In this document: piece after piece, positions 9,561 to 20,001 of the stretch | How positions within the stretch are numbered: the stretch's first letter is position 1 | Layout of the letters: each line of letters starts with the position of its first letter | NCBI GenBank assembly: GCA_025331445.1 | Contig: JAIWNE010000049.1 | Span: 1 to 64,000 of the forward strand | Reading direction: 5' to 3' | Source: Blakeslea trispora | Taxonomy: Eukaryota > Mucoromycota > Mucoromycetes > Mucorales > Choanephoraceae | DNA: 64,000 bases | Notes under the pieces: model-generated | The model's input: only the letters and a program-made list of their open reading frames with translations | What the model was told of the DNA's origin: nothing | Databases searched by the model: none | Translations under genes and position numbers: made by a program

Positions 9561-10940
9561 CAATAGATGCCATGCAACAGACATGGTTGAAGGAGGATGT
9601 ATCTGTACCCTCCTTGGAAGTTGATTCCGCAGGTGTTGAAGAAAATACAAGAACAGAGATTGAAACAAGCAGTTCTGATCACTCCATGGTGGCCCAGTCA
9701 GTTCTGGTTCCCCATGATTCTGCGCATGAGACACATTCAGCGTCCACTGGTTTGGAAGATCAATCGGAGATGGTGTCTAGCCGCTTGGAGATTATCAACC
9801 ACTATCGGGCACAAGATGTGTATAGCAGAGGACACCATTCAATATTTAACTCAAAAAACAAGACAGTCAACACACAAGGCATATGACAATGGATGGCGAC
9901 ACTGGAATTTGTGGTGCAAACAACAACATCCGCCATGTGACCCGTTGAATTATGATGTAAAGACAATCCTTCAATTCCTGCGAGATAACAAAGCCTTCAG
10001 TAGTACCCATTTAAATACACTGCGTTCTTCCATCGCCTCAGTTTTTTCAGTTATCCATAGCGACAAACCACCTATTGCAGAACAATCATTAATTAAAGAT
10101 TTCTTTGCCGCAAAACGAAATTCTGAAGTCAAAATTCCTACAGAGCAACAATCTACAACCTGGGATATAAGTATCCTGGTCAGTTATATCAAGCAGCACT
10201 TGTCACCCACCAGCACTCTCACATTAGACCAACTACAATTGAAGACTGTTCTCCTACTATGCATCTCAACCATGTGGCGTCCAAGGTCTGATATTGGGCG
10301 ACTCCAATACAGGGACATTGGTGTTGAAAAGAGATGGATCAGCTTCAAGCATTCGGATCCATGCGCGAACGCCTAAAGAAAGCCAAGTCAAAATCCGTGA
10401 CATTAGGTACGATTGAAGATGACGACCTCTGCCCAGTCAGGACCACCTATTCATTCGTTACAAAGACAGCTCACCTTAGAGAAGGTATGCCTGACGACCA
10501 TACCTTGTTCTTAGCCTATATCGACTCACCTGAAAAAACTCCCTATGTCTGTCCGCCCTACCACAGTGGCAAACTGGGTGAAGGAAGCCTTGGGAAAGGC
10601 AGGTATCAATACTAAAGATTATCAAGCACATTCAGTCAGGGCAGCTTCGAGCACGAAGGCAATCGAGTTGGGTCACTCAATTCAAGAGGTCAAAAAGCAT
10701 GCTAATTGGAGCTTAAACTCAAACACTTTTGAAAATTTTTACTACAAACCATCGTCGCAGACATCATCTAGTACTGCAATTACCAATTCAATTTTTTCTA
10801 GTCCGGAAAAGCGTATCACATTGGATGCCGAAGTGGAGTCAACTGGAATTAGTTTAGGTACGACAACAAATACCAATGTTGACGAAACGAAGGCAGAAAA
10901 TGTGATACATGCCCGACCCTGGTACCGATTTTTCGGTTGA
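9561..10940 (+). pseudogene. DIRS tyrosine recombinase (RT C-terminus fused upstream), frameshifted
   Basis: The first part (YPPWKLIPQVL, PWWPSQFWFP) is the usual DIRS RT C-terminal segment. It runs in frame into the recombinase N-terminal core (KAYDNGWRHWNLWC, LNTLRSSIASVF). Catalytic landmarks are R in TMWRPRSDIGRL near 10275, the HxxR in AHSVRAASS near 10628, W in HANWSLNSNTF, and the nucleophile Y in FENFYYKPS near 10740. Two frame changes, near 10350 and 10545, break the gene. The C-terminal coding end overlaps the internal complementary region, so the last 30 or so codons are constrained by DNA structure too. The intact enzyme would recombine the circular element with its target. Confidence 0.85.
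10813..10912. repeat. DIRS internal complementary region
   Basis: 10813-10870 is complementary to the outer left flank 6825-6886, and 10867-10912 to the outer right flank 11120-11161. The halves meet at ATTT/AAAT. In the DIRS replication model this region templates joining of the two ends into a circle. Confidence 0.92.
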
Positions 10941-11040
10941 CCATTTGATTTCTTATTATCATATATCATATATATTTCTTATCATTTCCCATCCCTCGAA
11001 AAAAAAAAAAAAAAAAAAAAAAATTGAAAATTTATTGCTA

Positions 11041-11161
11041 GCTTAGAAGATATGAGGGAAAAAGGGATTTATTACTATTATTGTTTATATAAGGAAAATA
11101 AAGCGTGGCTCAGAGAGCATGTATCACATTTTCTGCCTTCGTTTCGTCAACATTGGTATTT
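11041..11161. repeat. DIRS right terminus: inverted terminal repeat plus outer flank
   Basis: 11041-11131 is the inverted copy of the left repeat. The outer part, to GGTATTT at 11161, matches the right half of the internal complementary region. A 24-base A run lies just inside, at about 11000-11023. Confidence 0.9.
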
Positions 11162-11312
11162 TTATTTTTTAAAATTAACAAAAATAGCCATACATCGCTG
11201 AGGGGTATAGCATGGTTAAGCGGATACTAAATTTGAAAAATAAAAAGGAAACAAGGAGATTATGACAGATATGGAGTAATACAGAAAACATAAGTAAAAG
11301 CGAGGAGGGGAG

Positions 11313-14300
11313 TTATATCTCTGCTCGGTGAAGTATTGGTAAGGTGGATTCGATGGAGGAGGTGGTAGTGTAAGCTCGTGTAATCAGACCAATAGCTTGA
11401 TTGACGACGTGTTCAGGGATAACCTGAATGGAATCAAAGTGTAAACGCCAGTACGCTCGCCAGATTGTCCAGTGACCAGTAAGAATTACAGTAAGAAAGT
11501 GATGTTGAGAGATGGAAGGCAAAGAGGGAAACTTTCGAAGAAGAATAGCATCATAAATGGTAGACGGCGGCAAGATGTGAAACGGGAAATAAGCAGTAAG
11601 TAATTCAGTCCAGATGCTCCAGCGTATCGGGCAGCCCACCGTAAAATGAAAAGCCGAGTCAGGCGCTGCGGAACATAGGCGACATTGACTAGAGTTCACG
11701 ACCCCCATAAGTGCAAGACGATCACATGAAGGCAATAGGTGATGGAATGTTCGGAACGCCAGATTCCTAGCAAGAAAGTGAAATGGAAGGTTCCAAAAAA
11801 GTTTAAGAGCTTGCTGTGGAATCTGAAGTCTATTGTTGCGCGAATCTGGGAGGTGATTTTGGCGAAAGGCGGTAGAGTTATATCCCCTCCAAAGGGGATG
11901 GGCATTAATTTGTTGATGCAATGACGAAAGATCCTCTTGAGTGGTTGCCCCAGTAGTTGGTTGGGAGAGATATTAAACGACAAAAGGGAGAAATTCAATA
12001 GAATGGTCCGCAACAACTTCTCTATATAACCGAAATAAAAGGTTAGGGAGGCGGTCGTATGTACCCGGTCTACGTATGCTCAGTTGATTAGTTTCCTGGT
12101 GAAAGTCTAAGAAGGAAGAAACTGGTAATCGAGGATGCCGATGTAGCCAATGATTCTGAGGTATCTCGATAAAGATACGGTTGAGTGAGAAACGTTGGAG
12201 CAGTGAGAGAGGGATTTTGTCCAGCGCGAAGTTGATTCCAAAATCATCGAAAGCCTTGTATATGGTATGAACAATTGACGTTTGGTGCACGGTGGAGTAT
12301 GGGCGATGTTCACTAGAAAAAAAAGAGAATAGTGGAAGAGAATCAGTGTTCTGTAAGATCGCAAAGTGGTGACGGAGGACATCTCGAGTATATGATCTTT
12401 CGGTAGAAAATAAGGCAAAGAGCCACTTCATCTGTAGTACCAGATAATGGCGGCAAGGGTTGATGACCCCCAGACCTCCTAGATTTCGTGGTAGACATAT
12501 TATGTCAAAGGCTAATCGAGGTGTTTTTCCCATCCAGACAAATTGATAGCATAATGATTGGATTGTTTCCAGTGTTTTGGCAGTAACCCTGAGAAGGCGA
12601 AGGCTATACCATACTTTGGACAGAATGAGGGTGTTAAGAATGGTCACTTTGCCCCTGAAGGACAAAGACCTCTGAGAGTAGTGGGCAGTGGCGGATCGCA
12701 TAGCCTCAATTAAATTTTCCTCCGCTACTTTGCGCTGTTGTACAGTAAAGGCCATTTGAAAGCCCAAATAACGAAACGGACCTGGAGAAAACTTAGTATA
12801 ATAAGTAGCAATAGAGTTAGCAGCAAGTAAGTCTGTCCAAATGAGCTGGGGGGAACCATTTAAGGAAAATGCTTCGGTTTTGTGCTGGTTGAATCGGGCG
12901 TTAGATACCTTGCTATAACTTGTAAGATGAGACTGAAGGCGATAGAAGTCCTCTGGATGGTGCACAAAAGCACAGATGTCATCTGCGTAGGCCACACACT
13001 TGATCTCTTGTTTAGAACTTCCTACAGTGGATGTGTAACCATGGTATCGAGAGTCCTGTTGGATAGAGAGCAATAATGGTTCGAGGACCAAGTTGAACAA
13101 TAATGGCGACAGTGGGTCTCCTTGGCGCAATCCACGAGTTTAACGGACCTCCTCAGTAAATTGTCCATTAACATTGACTCGAACTGAATTGTGAAAGAAA
13201 AGTTGGGTGATACACCGAATGAAGGTAGTGGGAAAATTGAAGCGCTCCATAACCTGTAAGAGATAGGACGGGTGAACCCTATCATACGCTTTTTCCTGGT
13301 CCAGGAGAAGCCCCACTCCTTCTGTTGCCTGAATACGTGCCTGCTGTAATATCGTGTAGACTAATAATCCATTTTCGCCTATAAATCTGCCTTTAATAAA
13401 GCCTTTTTGATGCGGATTGATAATCGAGTGCATGATTGGAGCCAGTCGTTGAGCTAGAAGGCGTGTGAACGTCTTTCCATCACAGTTAATTAGTGAAATA
13501 GGGCGCCAATTCTTCAAAGCACTGAGGTCGCCTTTCTTCTGTAGCAATCTTACCCGGATATCCTTCCACGATAAAGGGAAGAGTCCCTGAGTTAAAGCGT
13601 CGTTGTAAATCTGCAGGATCAAAGGGTGAAGGAATTCCAAACTGAAAAGAAGAGAGAGGTAGGGATATCCTAAACCATCACTTCCTGGGCTACTCTGTGT
13701 AGGACTGCGTTGTACCAGATGCTGGAGCTCATCAATGGTGATTGGATTCAGAAGTAGCGACATTCGTTCACTAGGCACTTGATAGGGAAAATGTATTGCG
13801 TCAAGGTATTCTTTGATGTCGGTATCATCGACAGCCTCGGCAGTATAAAGAGAGTTATAAAAACCCTGTACAATTCGTTTCATCCCTTCCGAATCAGAAA
13901 TAACTTCTCCAGCTGCATCATGAGGGTCCTTGAATCCAGCCCATAAACTGAGCTGCCGTCCGCTGGTGGTGAACCATTTTTAGATATGAGGCCGACTTTT
14001 CACCTTTCTCACGCCAGCGAATGTTGGCTTTAAGGGCTGCAATATCCGTCAATTCCTTTTGGAGTTTTTGTATCTCCTTCATAAGAGGAGGGAGAATTGT
14101 CGTCAAGACTTCCGGAGATGGCTTGCTGCGAAGAGTCTATTCTTTTGTTTCTCCAGTTTCCGAAGCGTATCAGTTCGCCAACAGGTGTGCTTAATGCCAT
14201 ATTTTCGAGCCATTTGTGCCGTGGCTGTTTTTACCCGATCCCATACAATTTGTGGAGACTCGGACGCAGAAGCATTATTGAGAATATCCTCAATTTTCGC

Positions 14301-15122
14301 TGAAACTTTGTGCTTGAATGCCCTTTGAGAAGCATAGGCCGGGTTAGCTCTCCATAATCCACCCTTCAACTTAGAGGAGCCCATATGCGTTGTAACTGTA
14401 AGAATGGCATGGTCTGACCATGTAGGAGATAAATGAGTAATAGAGGTGTCAACTAAACCTTGTTTAATGTCTAGGCCCATATAGATGAAGTCAATGACAG
14501 ACTGTATGCTATTTGTGGGGCCGCGAGAACGCTGGAAAGTTGGTACTTCTTGAAGATCATTAAACTGCATGCAGTTAAAGAAATTCTGTTCAAGCAAAGT
14601 CCTCCAACTAAGTGCGGTGGCAATGCCTAAGGTAGATGTGCGTAAGTAGGAGTAATTAAAATCTCCAGAAATGATGAGGTTTTCAAAGGGAATTTGAGGA
14701 CGGAGAGTATGCAACAGTAGAGCGAGGTTGTGGTAGAATTCACGTCGAACTGGATGTGGGCTGACTGGTGCATAAATGTTGAGAACATAAAAAGGGGCAT
14801 AGAAGTTATGTGGATGAGATATTTTACATAATTGAAATCGAGGTAAATTGAAATGTGCGGACGTGTCAATAAGCGAAATTCGATAGTCAAGTGAGAAAGA
14901 AACTATCCCAACATGCTCCGTCCAGAAGGATTGGCATGGTTGCAGACGCATATTCAAACTATCGATAATTTCAGGTGTGGATGCATGTGTCTCTTGGAGG
15001 CTAAGAATAGAGAAGTTTTGTAAGCGTAGGAATCGTAAATAAGAAGAAGGAGTGGATTGTGTAGTTTTCACTAAGCCATTGGCATTTAGTGAAGCATATT
15101 TGAACATAATATTTTTGGACAT
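11313..15122 (-). pseudogene. LINE ORF2: endonuclease - reverse transcriptase
   Basis: The start MSKNIMFKYASLNANGL (ATG at 15122) is 13 bases after the ORF1 stop. The endonuclease domain shows LNANGL, LQETHAS, SGDFNYS and WSDHAIL. After frameshifts near 14100 and in the A run near 13974, the RT domain follows: NWRPISLINCDGK, HQKGFIKGRFI, a degenerate second motif LLLDQEKAYDRV, LRQGDPLSPLLF and the catalytic VAYADDI. A C-terminal CX2CX8HX4C motif (CRLCSAAPDSAFHFTVGC) is typical of L1/Tx1-type ORF2. In-frame TAA stops at 13142-13140 and 11975-11973 interrupt a frame that stays homologous on both sides. Enzymatically it would nick target DNA and prime reverse transcription there. Confidence 0.9.
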
Positions 15123-15135
15123 AAGAGGGCAATAC

Positions 15136-16494
15136 TTATTGACGTCCCGGAGAAGGGACGGCAGGCACAGGGCCTGGAGTATCATTTGACGCTTGCTGAA
15201 GTGCCTGGTGCAGTTGTGCAATATCCTCGGTTTCCGATGGAGTCAAGGTAATTGAATTGCGAGAAGGACTGGATGTAGTGAGATCAGCAGGGATAGGACT
15301 GCGTCTCTGGGAGAGTATCTCTGTTGGCATGTGTTGATCATGAAGAAGGTCGAGTAACTCTTCATCATCGATATCGTCTTCAAGGTCAGAGGGAAGGTCA
15401 CTCTCGGAGGCTGCATCATCCATGGTAAAATCAGGATCATCGACAGCCTCGGTGTCCTCAGGAATATCCATCAACGTGGATTGTCCTATCAATGTTGTGT
15501 TTTCAATTGTAGTTGAAGATTGGGATTTAGGGACTCTTGAAGCCCGAGGAGCGTGTTGAGACTTGAGGGTGTCGTTAGAAGGCTGATAGTCCTTTTCTGT
15601 TGTCTCTCTTCAAGGGATTGGTCCTTTGCGTTTCTTCTGAGCGGGTGACGCTATCTTTCTTGGACATTCAAAGGAACGATGTCCAAATTGTTGGCATGAA
15701 TAGCAAATGATACGAGCCTTTGATTTCTCGCATTCGAACTTGGTGTGTCCCGTTTGGTGACAGTAACGACACCAGGTTGGCATGTTGTTCCATGTGCAGT
15801 GAAAGAATTGATCCTCTGATTCACACCAACTGACAGTGTGTGCTAATTCTAAAAAACTAGAGTTCTGTGGCTTACCTAGTACTGCATAACCAGATCCCAT
15901 GAAGACACCCAGTTTGGGCTCAGTCGTAATACCTACATCAATTATCTCACCAAAAGGTGCTAAGCTCTTTGCCAGTCCTGTTCCAATTTCGTCCGGGTGG
16001 ATAAAAGGAAGGTAAGCCAACGATACGGTGGTAATATTGTAATTGGCATCAATCGAGGGGCAGGGAAGAATTCTAGTTCGTTTTTTCGAAAAGATCACAC
16101 CAGTGTTGATGATGTCGTTTTTGTCATCAACCTCTCTAATATAAAGCTCAAGGTAGCGTTTAGGTCCATCGCTGAGGAACTGACAACCGTAGATCTTGGG
16201 ATGTTGTTGGAGTACCGTCTGGAGACTCTGAAAATCAGTGTACTCGCTACGGATCTCGGTGAGATCAAGAAGAAGAGCGTTGGATGACTTTGCTGCTCTG
16301 TAAATACGTGACTTAACCGTCGAGATCTGTTCACTGTCATCAAGATCCGGCTGAACTGTGTCATGATGGACTAATGATACTCGCTTTCTTGCTGCTACTT
16401 GTGAGTAGGTCGGTTTAGTTTTATTGGTTCTTGGAGGGGAAATTGTTTCCAACTCCGCTCTCGACGAAAAGTGTTGGTGATCGGAAAGAGCCAT
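15136..16494 (-). pseudogene. LINE ORF1: CCHC zinc-knuckle RNA-binding protein
   Basis: Starts MALSDHQHFS at 16494. The middle third looks like an RRM-type region. Two CX2CX4HX4C knuckles follow at about residues 241-254 (CRYCHQTGHTKFEC) and 263-276 (CYSCQQFGHRSFEC). A single TGA at 15612-15610 interrupts the frame, which then stays open to the TAA at 15138-15136. The part after the stop is acidic and Ser/Thr/Pro-rich. ORF1 proteins of this type bind the element RNA. The TGA could be a one-base C-to-T change of CGA. Confidence 0.88.
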
Positions 16495-16612
16495 AGATTT
16501 TTTATTTTACGCCAATCGAATTTTTGAAACCCGCCAAATGATTTTTGAAATCCGCCGTTTGGGACCGTAAGCACTGTACTTTCCTTTTCGTTTTTTCTTT
16601 ATTGCTTTCGAT

Positions 16613-18343
16613 ATGAATTTTCAAGTTCCAGATATCTGGGAAGTCAAGGTAAAGAAGATACAAAAAAGAAAAGAAGCAGCAGAAGTTCTAGTTTACATAA
16701 AAATATGAATGACATCGGCTAAAAATAAAAGAAAAAACATACAAACAATTGCTATTGTTAGGACGTCGTAAACAAATTGTAAGTCAACTTTGTACCTTAT
16801 AGCTCTTTTCAAAAACCCCCTAATTTCGCTTCTCTTAGAAAAAATGTTGTGCTGAACTATACTGAGATGGAGTCCAAGGTTCATGAAGCTACAAGTAATG
16901 AACCTTGGGGTGCTTCAAGCACTCTTCTTCAAGAAATTGCTCAAGGCACTTATAATTAGTAAGCATGATTCTCGGTTCCTTTTGATCACTTTGAATTGAT
17001 GTTGGCCAGCATGGATCACTAATAATTCCAAATCGCGTTTGGCAAATAGTCAATACTTTAATGAGATTATGCCTACTATCTATCGTCGTTTCACTGAAAA
17101 AGAGTCACGACAATGGAGACAGATATATAAGGTAGAGCTGTTTCACTTCTTCTTCTTGCTTCTTGTACTAAAGATACTTATTCATTGACATTTAGGCCTT
17201 GGTGCTTTTGGAATATTTGGTCAAAAATGGATCAGAGAGAGTGATTGATGATGCTCGAGCCCATATCCATATGATAAAGGTTATGCGTAATTTCTTTTAT
17301 GTTGATGACAAAGGCAAAGACGAAGGCATCAATGGTATTGTATATTCTTTAGATAATTTGTTTGTTCTTAATAATTCATGCTTTCTAATCTTCATATAGT
17401 TCGTAATCGAGCAAAAGAGATTGTGGAATTATTGGGTGACACAGAGAGAATTCGATCTGAACGCAAATTAGCCAAAAAGAATAGAACCAAGTATATTGGT
17501 GTAGGCTCTGATACTATGAGTGGAAGAGATAGCATGCGCCCTGGAATGGTGCCTTCTCATAGTGGGCTACCAAAATATGTTGGCTTTGGAAATGACACAT
17601 TTGGTATCGGCAGTAGTCGTGGCATCAGTTTTAATGGTGATGCACTTACTTTTGAAGGAGAGCAAATCACTCCTTATCCTCACCAGACCAGCGTTGGTAA
17701 ATACGATCTTGACGAAGACAATGAAGACGATGATTTTGGTCCCGAAGTCAATCACAATCAAACCAAATCTAACCAATTCAACAACACGAGCAGCAGTAAT
17801 GATGATGACTGGGGTGATTTTGAGTTTGGTGGTGTTGCTCAATCTTCAACTGTATCTTCCAACCACAAACAAGATGTCTTGGATGATGATTTCTCAGACT
17901 TTCAGTTTGCATCAGCTAGCCAAACAACGGCACCTTCATCTCAGTCTAATAAACAGTCTGATTTGTTTGATTTGTTTAGTGATGGTGATCGTGGTACTAC
18001 TCAACAACCAACCAACCCATTGGCAGCATTTGAATCCAAGCAACCAATGACACCTACTTCAACACCACAATCACCAACAATAGCAAAACCAACAACAGAA
18101 GTAGCTTCCAAACCAGAGCCTGCACCTGCTACTACAGGCATGTGGGCCCAAGCTTCCGGATTTGTGTCACTTGATTCATTGGGCAAAAAGACAAACTCGA
18201 ATGCTACTACAGCAGGTCCTTCTATGAATGCCTTGAAAAACACTCATGTTCAAGCAGATTGGAACAATTGGGCCTCAAAAAACCCTCAGCAACCACAGAC
18301 ACCTAAAAAGTCAACTGCATTTGACGATCTTTTATCCCTCTAA
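16613..18343 (+). CDS. ENT3: Epsin-like ENTH protein, Ent3/EpsinR type (445 aa)
   Basis: An ENTH-domain adaptor that binds phosphoinositides and recruits clathrin machinery at the trans-Golgi/endosome. Exons are 16613-16648, 16762-16778, 16839-16958, 17050-17131, 17196-17334 and 17400-18343. The ENTH domain spans about residues 8-140 (YTEMESKVHEATSNEPWG, LVLLEYLVKNGSERV, GKDEGINVRNRAKEI), followed by the KKNRTKYIGVGSD signature of the Ent3/EpsinR branch. The C-terminal half is disordered and Gln/Asn/Ser-rich. It has two acidic-aromatic motifs, DDWGDFEF and DDDFSDFQF, which are gamma-adaptin/GGA ear ligands in this family. There are no UIMs, which argues against Ent1/2. Exon 2 is only 17 bases. 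The divergent LINE ends within about 100 bp of the start codon and probably borders or supplies part of the promoter. Confidence 0.9.
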
Positions 18344-18859
18344 ATAAACAACAATTTGCATAAAAGACAAGCTAAATTTTACATGTAATTTAGCTTTTAT
18401 GAGCATATGTATATTCGATATATGACACGATACTTTGTTTAAAACTATTCCAACAGATAACTTTATTGCTTGAATCAATGTAGTGATGAACAAGAGAGCT
18501 AGACATCAGAATAACTGATTTTTTACGTATATATATATATATGTGTATTCTTACTCCATGTATCTGCATTGTGAAGACAGATGGGAAAGGCGAATTTTGT
18601 TTTCGCCTGATTTATTCATCTGTTGTTAAGTCACTACAACAGAATTTATCTGAACTATAATAGCATTACAAATGAGTAAGTGTCGTCATACATCTTTTTT
18701 TTACCAATGTATGTTTTATACCCATACATGCAAAGCTACAACAGCTCGTGAGCCATCTCTTGTATGGACAGGAAAAAACAATAACAGAGAGACAATTTGT
18801 ATTGAAGGATTTATGTTTAAACATTGTATCTCTGTTTCTTCAAAAAGACGTTTTCATCT
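18344..18859. other. Intergenic, no gene seen
   Basis: AT-rich, with a short (AT)n run near 18530 and an imperfect hairpin around AGGCGAATTTTG/TTCGCCT at about 18588-18610. It holds the 3' end of the epsin gene and the 5' flank of the glyoxalase gene. Confidence 0.6.
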
Positions 18860-19930
18860 ATGAGAAAACTGATGAAATCATGCAAAATTTTCGGTCAGCC
18901 TTTGTTTAAAGTCAAATTTGCCAATAACCCATTTCTTATGCTTTCTCGTCTTTTACAAACACGCGCCTATTTCACTAATATGTTAATCAAACCTGTCAAA
19001 TGTCTTAAGGACAAGTAGGTATTTTACTATTTATACAAATGTACACTTGCTCACTTAAGAAAATCTATATCATTCAGTTATGCCTATATCCTTCTTGACC
19101 AAACATCAAAGCAAGGTAAGACAAAAAGTGTTTGGCTGTTTATTTGTTAGAGTATACTAACACTTACACTTTAGCTGCTGCTATTGATCCAGTCGAGCCT
19201 GATCACATTTTGAAGGCGATGGAAGACTATCCTGATTACACTTTGTCCATGTAAATTCCTTTTATACTTCCCAAAACAATAGTTGCTGGTTTTAACACAT
19301 GTATATGCTGACAGGATTCTTACAACTCATCACCACTGGGACCATGCAGGTGGCAATGTCAAGTTGATCAGCAAGCCTTCTATCAAGGACGTTGTATGCT
19401 ATGGTGGCTCAGAAAAAGTAGAGGGTGCCCAAAAAATCTTAAAAGACAACGATACTGTCCAACTAGGTAATTTGACCATCCGTGCCCTCACCACCACAGG
19501 ACATACAATGGACCACCTTTGTTATTATATTGAACACGAAAATGACCGTGCTGTCTTTACTGGTGACTGTCTCTTCTCTTCTGGATGTGGTCGATTTTTT
19601 GAAGGCACTCCTGAGGACATGTATAAGGCTCTGTCTAAGTTGATAACACTGCCTGATGATACTAAAGTCTATTTTGGCCACGAATATACTTTGAGTAACC
19701 TGAAGTTTGCTGAACATGTTGAACCTGACAACAAGGATATTCAAGAAAAAATTCAATGGGCAAAAGAAGTAGGCTGTACAACACCCTCTACCTTACAAAA
19801 TGAAAAATTGACAAACCCCTTCATGCGTGTTCATGAGCCCAAGGTGATTGAGCGCGTGATGAAGAACCCTTCCAATGCTCAGCCAATTGATGTATTAGGT
19901 GAACTTCGTAAAATGAAAGACAACTTTTAA
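18860..19930 (+). CDS. GLO2: Glyoxalase II (hydroxyacylglutathione hydrolase)
   Basis: Hydrolyses S-D-lactoylglutathione to D-lactate and glutathione, the last step of methylglyoxal detoxification. Exons 18860-19014, 19078-19115, 19175-19250 and 19315-19930 give 294 residues from the upstream ATG. The metallo-beta-lactamase metal motif THHHWDHAGG is intact, as are GHTMDHLCYY, FTGDCLFSSGCGRFFEG and FGHEYTLSNLKFA. The C-terminal substrate-binding part ends NPFMRV...ELRKMKDNF. The first ATG gives a basic, hydroxylated N-terminal extension of about 40 residues (LSRLLQTRAYF) that looks like a mitochondrial presequence. A second ATG at 18980 (MLIKPVKCLKDN) gives the usual cytosolic form. Two forms from alternative starts are known for this enzyme in animals. 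Confidence 0.93.
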
Positions 19931-20001
19931 CATTGATTAGAGGAGGAAAATATACAATAGTTTTTTATTATTATTAATGTCTTGCTTTGTAATTATATAA
20001 A

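Larger units (their letters stand above)
6825..11161 (+). mobile_element. DIRS-type tyrosine-recombinase retrotransposon (4.34 kb)
   Basis: The element has the diagnostic DIRS architecture. It has inverted terminal repeats (6874-6964 and 11041-11131) and an internal complementary region (10813-10912). The two halves of that region are the reverse complements of the outer left flank (6825-6886) and the outer right flank (11120-11161). The two halves meet at ATTT, which is also the outermost sequence at both ends. Gag-like, reverse transcriptase/RNase H and tyrosine recombinase reading frames follow in order. There are no long terminal direct repeats and no DDE integrase, as expected for DIRS elements, which are thought to integrate as circles by site-specific recombination. 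The termini are intact, but the RT/RH and recombinase frames are broken, so this copy is not autonomous. Confidence 0.93.
11165..16560 (-). mobile_element. L1/Tx1-like LINE (non-LTR retrotransposon), decayed
   Basis: About 5.4 kb on the minus strand. It has two consecutive coding units: ORF1 with CCHC knuckles, and ORF2 with an apurinic-type endonuclease, a reverse transcriptase and a C-terminal Cys/His motif. The 3' end has an A-rich TAAAAAATAAAAA-like tail that abuts the right end of the DIRS element. The 5' end stops about 50-100 bp short of the epsin start codon at 16613, in divergent orientation. Near-full length with several stops and frameshifts suggests a relatively recent copy that is now inactive. 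I could not identify a target-site duplication by eye. Confidence 0.92.

Noticed and set aside
11183..11225. tRNA- or 5S-like motif (GGTATAGC, then GGTTAAGCGG) at the LINE/DIRS junction
   Set aside because: It resembles an A-box or part of 5S rRNA, but no cloverleaf or matching B-box follows, and it lies in the LINE 3' tail. A targeted-insertion footprint cannot be shown from one copy.
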